Source: Nitrospira sp.
Lineage (GTDB): Bacteria; Nitrospirota; Nitrospiria; Nitrospirales; Nitrospiraceae
DNA length: 64,000 nt
Assembly (NCBI GenBank): GCA_018242725.1
Contig: JAFEBI010000010.1
Location: 3,892-67,891, forward strand
Direction of reading: 5' to 3'
Shown in pieces: positions 7,987 through 16,107 of this stretch. Below the pieces are notes generated by a model that worked only from the letters and a program-made list of their open reading frames with translations, did not search any database and was not told the DNA's origin. Within the stretch, counting starts at the first letter, position 1. Each line of letters opens with the position of its first letter. A program made the translations under genes and the position numbers.

Positions 7987-10046
7987 ACGTTCCTCTCTTC
8001 TCTGTCTCGATCCATCAGGGATCGATCAACGTGCTTCTCTGTACTTTGGGATTTTCCAGCCTCGGTCACAGGACGCATCTGCTCTGAGATGTCGTCATCG
8101 GCCTTGTCGGTCCATTGCAGCTGGGCCACAAAGGCATCGACCAACCCGTTCACGTCTTCGAGCGTCGGTGGGTCACCTGGCACGACCGGCGGCAGGGTGG
8201 TCAGATCCATTGCCAGCTTCGACACATCAATCTGCTCATCCGGTTGTACTGGACGTACCCGTCGTTCGACTTTGGCGCGATGGAGTTCCAGGTCTAGCCT
8301 TGGAATCTCCACCGACAGCTCCCGGCGCACGAACGCCGCCTCTTCCAGTTCAGCTTGAGTCGGCAGCCTTTTCCCGACCGAAGCGAGGGACGGACTGATG
8401 TGCTTCAACCGATCGATGAAGACTGGATCGGCATAGAACCGTGCCTTGTCGCAGAGGATCGGCTTCGTATGCATCAGGTTAATAATGGCCCGCTGGTCCC
8501 CGAGTTCCTTCACTTCCTGTGGCAGCAGCAGAGGCCGCGCTTGTTCGGAGTGCGTGGAACTGGATGAGGCCTGTGTGCCGTTGCCCCAGGCGAGTGGCCG
8601 GCTCGTCCCGGTTGAGATCGCATCGGCCGTATAAGTGCCGAGCATCTGGGAATAGTGCTGCGCGTCTCGTTGTTCGCGAGGCGCAAAGAGGATCTGGCAG
8701 GCATGGTTCGTGACGAAGGTCTGGGCGTCCTTTTCACCATAGACCGATTCGAGCTGTGAAAGACTTTGAATGATCGGGAGCAGACGCAGATTGTAGCCGG
8801 CCATGAAGCCGACGGCCTTCGCTAGGATGTTGACCCGCCCGATGGCGGGGAACTCATCCAGGATCACGAGACACTGGTGCGTCAAGCGGGGATTCGTCGC
8901 GGGCAAGTCGACGGTGTTGTAGTGAATCAGTTGTGAGAAAAACAGGTTGACCAGCAACGCCGCATCGCTCAGCCGATTAGCCGGAATGCCGACATAGATC
9001 GACATCCGCTGGGCGCGCACCTGTCTCAGGTCGAAGTCCGTCGCACTGGTCGCCGCATCGACGATGGGATTGCTGAAGATGGTGAGGGGAGCCGCCAGGG
9101 TCGCGAGAATTCCCGCCATCGTATTTTCGCTGATCGCGCAGAACCGGTACAACGATGCCGTGCAGTCGGCGCTCAGCGGGGCGTCACTCGCTGCTCTGGA
9201 GGTAATGAGCCCGAGCAGATAGTCCTTGATCGAATGCCCTTTGCCGGAGGATTGCCGGAGCACTTCCCCGAGACTGCAGGGTAAAGACGGAGTCTCCATT
9301 ACATAGAGACTCAGTCCAAGAAAGAGGTTGCGGGCGGACTCGTTCCAGAAGGCGTCCTTCACTTGTTCCGTTGGATAGAGCACCTGAGCGATGGCGAGGA
9401 TCTCCCCCACTCGGCGAGTGGGATCCCGATCGACGGCGTCCAGAGGGTTCCAGCGATGGGTCTGGCCATCAGCGCCGAAGGGATTGAATAGGTAGACCTG
9501 GTGGCCGTGCACCTGTCGGAACTTCGAGGTGTAGGCGAAGTTCTCCATCTTGATGTCCAAGACGACCACTGAGTCGTCGTAATGGAGCAGGTTCGGGAGC
9601 ACGATACTCACGCCTTTGCCCGATCTGGTCGGCGCCGCCAACAAGACGAATTCCTGGCCCCCATAGACCAAGTACCGCCGTCCTAACTTTCCTACGATCA
9701 CGCCACGCTCTCCATAAAGTCCGGCCTGTCGAATTTCATCATGAGAGGCAAAGCGAGCCTCGCCATGGAGCGGTTTCTGTCGATTAGTCACGGACAGCAC
9801 CAGCAGCACCGGGAGACCAAAGCAGACGAATCCACCGACCCCGGCGGAGAATTGCAGTCGTTTCCGCTGAATTGGATCCTCCCGATAGGCTTGCCAGGAA
9901 TCGGGCCAGTTGCTCAGGGAGAGATCTGCTGGCATTTGTTTGTTGGCGAGCGTGAAGACGGCACCAGCGAGGGCATCTGCTCCGCAGAGCCCGAGTGGGA
10001 GATAGAGCAACAGGGCGATGGCGATCCGCATGCGCTTGCGTGACAT
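7983..10046 (-). CDS. virD4: Type IV coupling protein VirD4/TraG
   Basis: Inner-membrane ATPase that would link the relaxosome to the mating channel. It is 687 aa, normal for the family. Two N-terminal membrane segments lie at about residues 8-30 and 70-88. The Walker A motif is APTRSGKGVS (about residues 138-147) and Walker B is CLVILDEFPAIG (about 390-401). The TraG/VirD4 C-terminal region follows, with an additional charged tail. It overlaps the OmpA-like gene by 4 bp and begins 9 bp after virB11, so it is embedded in the operon. Confidence 0.93.
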   Translation of the reverse strand: MSRKRMRIAIALLLYLPLGLCGADALAGAVFTLANKQMPADLSLSNWPDSWQAYREDPIQRKRLQFSAGVGGFVCFGLPVLLVLSVTNRQKPLHGEARFASHDEIRQAGLYGERGVIVGKLGRRYLVYGGQEFVLLAAPTRSGKGVSIVLPNLLHYDDSVVVLDIKMENFAYTSKFRQVHGHQVYLFNPFGADGQTHRWNPLDAVDRDPTRRVGEILAIAQVLYPTEQVKDAFWNESARNLFLGLSLYVMETPSLPCSLGEVLRQSSGKGHSIKDYLLGLITSRAASDAPLSADCTASLYRFCAISENTMAGILATLAAPLTIFSNPIVDAATSATDFDLRQVRAQRMSIYVGIPANRLSDAALLVNLFFSQLIHYNTVDLPATNPRLTHQCLVILDEFPAIGRVNILAKAVGFMAGYNLRLLPIIQSLSQLESVYGEKDAQTFVTNHACQILFAPREQRDAQHYSQMLGTYTADAISTGTSRPLAWGNGTQASSSSTHSEQARPLLLPQEVKELGDQRAIINLMHTKPILCDKARFYADPVFIDRLKHISPSLASVGKRLPTQAELEEAAFVRRELSVEIPRLDLELHRAKVERRVRPVQPDEQIDVSKLAMDLTTLPPVVPGDPPTLEDVNGLVDAFVAQLQWTDKADDDISEQMRPVTEAGKSQSTEKHVDRSLMDRDREERNV

Positions 10047-10054
10047 CGGTTCCT

Positions 10055-11164
10055 TTACGCCCTCACCAGAGTGGCTTCTCCGAATCGCGCCACGAGTTTC
10101 GCGATCGGGTCATAGTGGACTTCCGCCACGTAGCGCTCTTTCCTGGTGGGCCGTCCGTCCTCGTCGTACTCATTCTGTGCCACCACATGAAGGATCACGT
10201 CGATGGTCAAGGCCACCAGGCGCTTGAGGGTCGGCACATCGTAGGTCGCCGCCTGTTCATGCTCCTTGCACATGAAGACATAGCGTTCGGCTGCGAGGGC
10301 ACAGGACTCCGCGTGGTAAGAGGTAATCGATCCACTGTGGCCGGTGGTGAGGAGTTTGAGGAAATCGAAGGCTTCTCCGCCACGCAACTCGGCGAGGAGC
10401 ACCCGGTCCGGCTTCATGCGGAGCGTGGAGGCAATCAGCTCCGATGGGGTGATGGTTGCAGCCCCCTGTCCTCCTTTGGCGTACAAGAGATGCACCCGGT
10501 TGCCGTGCTGGGGGAGCAACAATTCACGCACATCCTCGATTGTGATGAGTCGTTCCTGCTCCGGGATTGCCTGGCAGATCGATTTCATGAGCGTGGTTTT
10601 GCCGGAGCCTGTGTCCCCCACGACCGCAATATTCTTCTTCGCCAACACCGCCGCCCGAATGAACCGACCCAATTGACGATCGGTCAGATACTGGACTAGC
10701 TGTCGCTCGATGGCATCGAGCTCGGAAGCGCGACGATCCAGCGTTGCCGCCTTACCCCAGACATAGCGGCTGAAGACTCCCTCTCTTTCATAGCCATCCA
10801 GGGTCTTGATCCAGGCGCTCGGGCGGCGGATCGAGATGGAGATGGTTCCCACTTCCACCGCCGGCGGCAGCACGATTTGCACCCGTTCTCCATCCGGCAG
10901 CATAGCCGAGAGAATTGGGTGGTGCGGACCGATCTCTTGTTCGGTCGCCGTCGCGATGGCTGTGGCAAGCGCGGTGAGTCGATCCAGGGTCAGATCCGGT
11001 GAGCGGTGATGCTGCCAGGCTGCGCCGACCTCGATATAGACTTCCTGTGGGCGATTGACGACGATCTCGGTCGCGCCGGGCAGTGCGAGATACTGCAGTA
11101 AGGGTCGCAACAACTCGCGCACCATCGTGTCGTGCGCGAGCAGATCAGTGGGGCTGCAGTTCAT
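10055..11164 (-). CDS. virB11: Type IV secretion ATPase VirB11
   Basis: Hexameric traffic ATPase at the cytoplasmic base of the channel, 369 aa. The N-terminal domain (GATEIVVNRPQEVYIEVG) and the RecA-like domain are intact. Walker A is VVGDTGSGKTTLMKS (about residues 181-195), followed by the Asp box ITIEDVRELLLP and the His box LTTGHSGSITSYHAES. It overlaps the end of virB10 by 20 bp. Nothing unusual. Confidence 0.93.
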   Translation of the reverse strand: MNCSPTDLLAHDTMVRELLRPLLQYLALPGATEIVVNRPQEVYIEVGAAWQHHRSPDLTLDRLTALATAIATATEQEIGPHHPILSAMLPDGERVQIVLPPAVEVGTISISIRRPSAWIKTLDGYEREGVFSRYVWGKAATLDRRASELDAIERQLVQYLTDRQLGRFIRAAVLAKKNIAVVGDTGSGKTTLMKSICQAIPEQERLITIEDVRELLLPQHGNRVHLLYAKGGQGAATITPSELIASTLRMKPDRVLLAELRGGEAFDFLKLLTTGHSGSITSYHAESCALAAERYVFMCKEHEQAATYDVPTLKRLVALTIDVILHVVAQNEYDEDGRPTRKERYVAEVHYDPIAKLVARFGEATLVRA

Positions 11165-12548
11165 AGACGGTGCTGAAATCCAGATCCCGCGCGACGAAGA
11201 TGGTCCCGCGGTCGCCCTGATTCTTGTAGAGCGTGGGTTTGATGTTGATGGTGGATTGCAGGATGAGTTCCGCCATGCGGTTTCCCGTCGAGGCGGAATG
11301 TTGATAGATCCCCAGACTCTGCGCGCCTCCCCCCCCGGCCTGCGTGGCAGTGGCCAAACCGATGCCGTCCTGTACGAGGGAGAGGAGAAAGGCCGCGCCC
11401 AACCGGTCCCACCAATGGTTGTCCACGACTCCCACCAATCCGGAGGTGCCGAGTGCGTCGGCGGCGGGGGAATTGAGATTGATCACGACGCCCATCGGAG
11501 TCTTCACTCTGGTCCAGAGGAGAAAGAGGCGGCGCTGGCCCTGTGCCATCGTCGCCGCATATTCGCCGACTGCTTCCGATCCTCGTTCGAGAAGAACAAC
11601 ACGCCCGTTATCGCTGTATACATCGCTGTTCAGGACACAGGTCGCCATACCGGCGACTTCATTGATCACCCGGACAGTCAAGGCGCAGTCGATGGTGCGT
11701 CCTTTAGGAAGGATCAGGTTGCGATCACCCAAAAGACCGGCTTGGACCTTTGGTGTGTCCGATGGCGTCAGGAGCCCACCGATGGGACCGGCTCCGCTGG
11801 CCGGAGGACCGGGCGGTGCCGCGAGACCGACGCTCGTCACGCCAATCGAAGGGCCACTTGGTCCGCCCATGTACCCCATCGACGGTGGCGTTGAGCTTCC
11901 TGTGTCTGCTGCCGTGCTGACCGGCATCGCTTGTCCGCCCAATATACTTCCGGATCCCGTGTCCGTCGGTCTCGCGCCGTTCAGGAGCTCGCGTACCAAG
12001 GAGATGGCTGCGTCCGGTCCGGTTCCCATTGGTTGAGTCCGGGGACTGTCCGATGCAGGGGAGTTCGTTACGAGGACCTCCCCACCGAACCGACTGGAAG
12101 CACGTCTGCTGGGTGATGGGTTGCCTGGTGTTTGGTCGGGAGCCAGTCCCATTGCTCGGGTTCCGTCATCGATTGTTCTGTCGAGGGGCGATCGTCTCGC
12201 ATGGTCAGCAGACGCGACAGGCAACTGGCTGGTCGACCGTACCGTTGCTGCAATGTTCTGGGGTGGAAGGGAATCGGTCTCAAAGACCCGCTTCAGTCCG
12301 ACCTGGGCCGGTTTGTTTTCCACCTTCGCCGCCCGTTCCTCGTTGGTGGCATCCGCCTTTCGCTTCGCGCTATAGGTGTTCGCTGCGAAGACGAGTCCCA
12401 CCACGAGCACGATGGCCATGACGACCAGAAACGCCACGCGCGCTGCTGTCTCGTTCCTGCCACCGGCCTGGTGGTTGACCGACACAATCCCATCGATGAT
12501 GGGAGGCTTCTGCTCAGTTCGCTCTCTCGACTCTTGTGGTTGTTCCAT
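11145..12548 (-). CDS. virB10: Type IV secretion core complex protein VirB10
   Basis: Bitopic energy sensor that spans both membranes in the outer-membrane core complex. It is 467 aa: a short cytoplasmic N-terminus, one transmembrane segment (VAFLVVMAIVLVVGLVFAAN, about residues 38-57), a long Pro/Gly/Ser-rich periplasmic linker (about 80-255) and the C-terminal beta-barrel domain (KGRTIDCALTVRVINEVAGM onward). The end reads TIFVARDLDFSTVYEL, a typical VirB10 finish. The gene sits between virB9 and virB11 as usual. Confidence 0.93.
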   Translation of the reverse strand: MEQPQESRERTEQKPPIIDGIVSVNHQAGGRNETAARVAFLVVMAIVLVVGLVFAANTYSAKRKADATNEERAAKVENKPAQVGLKRVFETDSLPPQNIAATVRSTSQLPVASADHARRSPLDRTIDDGTRAMGLAPDQTPGNPSPSRRASSRFGGEVLVTNSPASDSPRTQPMGTGPDAAISLVRELLNGARPTDTGSGSILGGQAMPVSTAADTGSSTPPSMGYMGGPSGPSIGVTSVGLAAPPGPPASGAGPIGGLLTPSDTPKVQAGLLGDRNLILPKGRTIDCALTVRVINEVAGMATCVLNSDVYSDNGRVVLLERGSEAVGEYAATMAQGQRRLFLLWTRVKTPMGVVINLNSPAADALGTSGLVGVVDNHWWDRLGAAFLLSLVQDGIGLATATQAGGGGAQSLGIYQHSASTGNRMAELILQSTINIKPTLYKNQGDRGTIFVARDLDFSTVYELQPH

Positions 12549-12557
12549 GTTTGTTTC

Positions 12558-13484
12558 TCAGCGCAGCGTCCTGGTGATTCCCGAGACGGTGGTTCCCTCG
12601 ATAGTGGGCACCCCGGTCTTGTCGTAGGCGTCATTCCAGATGCCGACCACCGCATCGCCTAAGCGCAACACAAACCGCCGCCCCAGCCGCTGTACGACGG
12701 CGAGGTCCTTCTCCATGTGGAAATTGATGCGGGTTTCTTCACCGAGCGGTGAGAAGTAGAAGATGGCGGGGATCTCGCGATTGGGGGGAAACTGAAAATA
12801 CGTGAAGCGGCCGTCATCGAAGACGAGGGCGGGCGCGATATCGTCTCCTCCTGGCAGCACCTCCATCGAATAGGACCAATTGCGCGGTTCGGGTGTAAAG
12901 GAGTCCAGCCGCTCGTGGAGGAGATCTGTGTTCTCGCGAGCGTGCTTAGCGCGATGGGCCGAGGCTTGTATTGCCGTCATGGTTGCAGGATTTGGTGGGA
13001 CCAGCGGATGCCGGAAGATGACGCGGTACATCGGTTCATTGTTTCCGCGTGGCCCCTGCCCGGGGTTCTGCTTCCGTCCTGTTCGATCGTCTGCCACGAC
13101 AGTGAACTCCAGACTGTAGTCCCGCTTATCCGTGCGGATTTCCAGATTGTTATGCGTCGCCTGGTCCTTGGGCTTCACCCAGACCTGATTGGTCCCGACA
13201 TCGGCCCTGATGCACCATTCGGCTTCCGGCTTGGCACAGTCGGCGAGAAAGCCGCTGCCGGCGATGACGATGCGTTCGTCGTCTCCCAGCACAATGCGCG
13301 TGACGACACCACGGCGGACTGTCACTTTGGTCACTTCGTCCTTCTGATAGGTCACGTACCGGACTCGTTGATCTCCGTCGCCCGGCGCCGGAATCTCCGC
13401 CGCCTGTGATGAGGCCCCGGAACAGATGAGGGCGACGGTGAGGCATGCCGTGATTGATCCTCTGTGTTGCTGCATGTCGTGCAT
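12558..13484 (-). CDS. virB9: Type IV secretion protein VirB9
   Basis: Periplasmic and outer-membrane core component, 308 aa. A signal peptide is present (about residues 1-28, cleaved near SSQAAE). The N-terminal VirB9 domain has the family's VRYVTYQKDEVTKVTV strand pattern. The C-terminal domain NWSYSMEVLPGGDDIAPALVFDDGRFTYFQFP would pair with VirB7 in other systems, but no virB7 is visible here. The gene ends 9 bp before virB10. A second start three codons in is equally possible. Confidence 0.92.
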   Translation of the reverse strand: MHDMQQHRGSITACLTVALICSGASSQAAEIPAPGDGDQRVRYVTYQKDEVTKVTVRRGVVTRIVLGDDERIVIAGSGFLADCAKPEAEWCIRADVGTNQVWVKPKDQATHNNLEIRTDKRDYSLEFTVVADDRTGRKQNPGQGPRGNNEPMYRVIFRHPLVPPNPATMTAIQASAHRAKHARENTDLLHERLDSFTPEPRNWSYSMEVLPGGDDIAPALVFDDGRFTYFQFPPNREIPAIFYFSPLGEETRINFHMEKDLAVVQRLGRRFVLRLGDAVVGIWNDAYDKTGVPTIEGTTVSGITRTLR

Positions 13485-13499
13485 GACCCTGTGCCCTCC

Positions 13500-14258
13500 C
13501 TATTTCTTCTCGACCATCGACAGGACCGAGGTCGGCGGTGTGATCGTCCCGATTTCCGCGTCCACCCGATAGCCCGTCACTTTATAGCCAAGCGGGTTCT
13601 GGATCAGATCCTTTTCCTGGCCCTTCATCGTGTGGCGGTACTCGTAGGAAACCGTCGCGATAAAATACTGTGGCGGTTCACCGCTATGAGTGTCGGTCCG
13701 CTTCACCTGCTTCTCGAACCGCACCGTGGCCTTCGGTCCAATCGCATCGTTGTGGACCGTGACGCTCAACACGTTCACGCGCCATTCGATGCCGGTCCCC
13801 AACTGCTTATCGCGGGCGTGTACGCCGTCAAAGAGGCTCGCGTAGTCGCGCCCGATCTCATCCGTACTCATCGCCAAGACCTGGTCGTAGTCGGCTTGGA
13901 GCAGCCGGTAGGAGTAGGACTCCCGCGCGGTCACATATTTTTGCGTCCAGTGTTTATCGAGCAATTCTTGATAGCCCAGCACGGTCCGATCGTCTGCCGC
14001 GCTCACCAGCTCCACGTTGCCGGTGGCCCGATCGATCGCGAAGACGTAGGGTACGGTGGTCTTAAACGGAGCCAGACAGGCGAGGCCTATTCCCAAGATC
14101 ACCGCCAGGGTGCAGGGTGTGCCCGCGACCCACCAGGCCTTTCGCTCCGACGCCTCGAGCCTCAGCCGCCAGTCGCTGTCCCAGTCATGGCCCAGATCGT
14201 AGAATTGCGGTTCGTCCGCCGCGCTCACGAGTGAGGGCTCTGTGTTTTTCTCTGTCAT
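13500..14258 (-). CDS. virB8: Type IV secretion protein VirB8
   Basis: Inner-membrane assembly factor of the channel, 252 aa. It has a cytoplasmic N-terminus, one transmembrane helix (WWVAGTPCTLAVILGIGLAC, about residues 42-61) and an NTF2-like periplasmic domain. Family hallmarks include VPYVFAIDRATGNVEL near the membrane and ESYSYRLLQADYDQV further on. The gene lies between virB5 and virB9, with a 64-bp gap on the virB5 side. Confidence 0.92.
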   Translation of the reverse strand: MTEKNTEPSLVSAADEPQFYDLGHDWDSDWRLRLEASERKAWWVAGTPCTLAVILGIGLACLAPFKTTVPYVFAIDRATGNVELVSAADDRTVLGYQELLDKHWTQKYVTARESYSYRLLQADYDQVLAMSTDEIGRDYASLFDGVHARDKQLGTGIEWRVNVLSVTVHNDAIGPKATVRFEKQVKRTDTHSGEPPQYFIATVSYEYRHTMKGQEKDLIQNPLGYKVTGYRVDAEIGTITPPTSVLSMVEKK

Positions 14259-14322
14259 CGTGGCTATCCTTTTGCCCTTCGTCTTTTCCCTCTTGCTATC
14301 TGCCTTCTGCGCGATAGCAAAA

Positions 14323-15048
14323 CTACGGCGTCCAGGGAGTCATGTGGTTGAAGGTTCGCGAGGTCCCTGGTGCCAACATCTTCAGGACACGTTCCTGCTG
14401 TTCCTGTTGCGCCGCTTTTTCTTCCGCTTCGATCATCGATTTCATCGTGAGAATCCGGTTCGTGTCGTTGCTCACCTGGGCTTGCTCCGCCGCGATCCGG
14501 CCATTGAGTTCCAGAATTCCTTTTTCGTCCTGGGTGTCGTTAATGCGAGTCGTCAAGGCGCGGATTTGTTGCATCCGACCGAGCAACATTTGATAGGTGT
14601 TCGCGTAATAGGCCTGACTCTGGGGCGTCTGACTCAGCATGTTTTGGCAGATCCGCAAGGCATCGCCGGTTTTGCCCTCGCAGTTGTAGATCATGCGGTT
14701 GTGCCGGATGATCTGCGCCGCTGCGGTCAAGCCCTGCACCCCGCCGGACCGGATGGCGTGGTAGACGGCATTGACGTCGGAGGGGACGACGCCGGCGAGC
14801 GTGAGGTTGTTCATGAGACTGCCCATGTTGCGCGAGCCCATGATCGCGTGAATTTGCTGGTCGGCTTGGAGGATCTGTTGCTGCATCTGTTGGAACTGTT
14901 GAATCCAGGCAAGGGCCTGGACGATGGATTGCACGAGATTGGCCGTGTCGATGACGGGAATCCCTCCGGCTTGGGACTTCGGCTCTGGACCGGCGACGAC
15001 CATCAGAGCCAAGCTGATCATGATCACTGTGCGTTTCATGCGGGACAT
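14323..15048 (-). CDS. virB5: VirB5/TrbJ-type minor pilin subunit
   Basis: Predicted exported minor pilus component, 241 aa. The signal peptide covers about residues 1-27 (cleaved near PEPKSQAGG). The mature protein is strongly helical with a Gln-rich coiled coil at about 40-65 (ALAWIQQFQQMQQQILQADQ), typical of TrbJ/VirB5. Two cysteines in the middle (YNCEGKTGDALRICQ) may form a disulphide. It starts 3 bp after virB6 ends, so gene order here is B6 before B5, the reverse of the Agrobacterium operon. Confidence 0.83.
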   Translation of the reverse strand: MSRMKRTVIMISLALMVVAGPEPKSQAGGIPVIDTANLVQSIVQALAWIQQFQQMQQQILQADQQIHAIMGSRNMGSLMNNLTLAGVVPSDVNAVYHAIRSGGVQGLTAAAQIIRHNRMIYNCEGKTGDALRICQNMLSQTPQSQAYYANTYQMLLGRMQQIRALTTRINDTQDEKGILELNGRIAAEQAQVSNDTNRILTMKSMIEAEEKAAQQEQQERVLKMLAPGTSRTFNHMTPWTP

Positions 15049-15051
15049 GTC

Positions 15052-16098
15052 TTACTCCTTTCGGGAGACGCTGTTGCGTAACCGCTCCAACGAAGCCCGT
15101 TGATAGAGGTCGCTCCCTGGCTGGGTCTTCCCGGTGGGAAGCACACTCAGCAGAGCGCGGGCCGCACCGGTTCGCGGCCCCGCCAAGGACCCGCCGGTGG
15201 AAGCCACGGCCAACGGGACCAACCGACTCAGACCGGATGTGACGCTGTGCATGAGCAGCATTCCGCTCCTGGTGGCATCCCCGCCCGGGTTCCCCAACGA
15301 GAGGCCTCCGGCCAAACTCGCTCCCAACGACGCGACATGGAGTAAGACATAGGCGGCGGTGATGGAGAGAAACAGCAGGCCGACGACATCTGCCAAGATC
15401 GACGATGCGGAATAGGCACTCAGCACATGCAGACAGGCGTTCCGCAGCAGGCTCGCCAGAAACGTGATGACCGCCATGATCAGGATATTCGTAAAGACCG
15501 CGACCAGCGAACTGGACAGCCAATTCTCCGCGTAGCGTTGCGTGACGGGAAACATCGCGCAGAAGATGAAGGCCGGCCCGACTGCGAGCAGCAGGGCGAG
15601 ACTCACTTTCGCGACGAGAAAGAGTCCCATCGCGACGAATGCCATTATGATCGACGCTGTAGCGCAGATCGCGCCAGCGATGAAGAGTGAGAATTGCGGG
15701 ACCAACCCAGAACTCGCTTCGGTGAACAGGGTTTCCATGAGCGTCGTGAAGGGGTCTGCCATCTGGTCGATCGTCCCTCCCATCGAGAGGACTCCACCGA
15801 AGGCGGAGGCAAAGGCCTCTTGAATCCCGTCCAACCCTTCCTTCACGAGACTCCGATACTGTGGCCCGTTCAATGTCAGGCCGGTGATGAGTGCCACGCG
15901 AAACCAGCGCCAGACGAGCGCGGTGACCGGTTCCTGCACGTCGCCGCGCATGACTTGAAACCCGGTCCATAACACATAGAGCGTCACGGCCGTCACGGCG
16001 GCTGGCGTCAGGACTCCAATGACGGCATCGCTGCTGGTCACGACATAGTGGTCCAATGCGTTGTTGATTGACTGCTCGATGTAGGTCGCCATTCCCAT
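15052..16098 (-). CDS. virB6: Polytopic membrane protein VirB6/TrbL
   Basis: Inner-membrane channel component of 348 aa with about six strongly hydrophobic helices (for example AAVTAVTLYVLWTGFQVM, FLVAKVSLALLLAVGPAFIF and NILIMAVITFLASLL). An N-terminal periplasmic stretch and a Gly/Ser-rich C-terminal tail flank them. The motif ALLLAVGPAFIFCAMFP is characteristic of VirB6/TrbL. It lies between virB4 and virB5. Confidence 0.88.
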   Translation of the reverse strand: MGMATYIEQSINNALDHYVVTSSDAVIGVLTPAAVTAVTLYVLWTGFQVMRGDVQEPVTALVWRWFRVALITGLTLNGPQYRSLVKEGLDGIQEAFASAFGGVLSMGGTIDQMADPFTTLMETLFTEASSGLVPQFSLFIAGAICATASIIMAFVAMGLFLVAKVSLALLLAVGPAFIFCAMFPVTQRYAENWLSSSLVAVFTNILIMAVITFLASLLRNACLHVLSAYSASSILADVVGLLFLSITAAYVLLHVASLGASLAGGLSLGNPGGDATRSGMLLMHSVTSGLSRLVPLAVASTGGSLAGPRTGAARALLSVLPTGKTQPGSDLYQRASLERLRNSVSRKE

Positions 16099-16107
16099 GG
16101 GGTGTCT

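Noticed and set aside
14540..15970. A 476-codon open frame on the minus strand overlapping virB5 and virB6
   Set aside because: It lies in another frame of two well-recognised genes, is extremely rich in Arg, Gly and His, and has no domain. It is an out-of-frame shadow.
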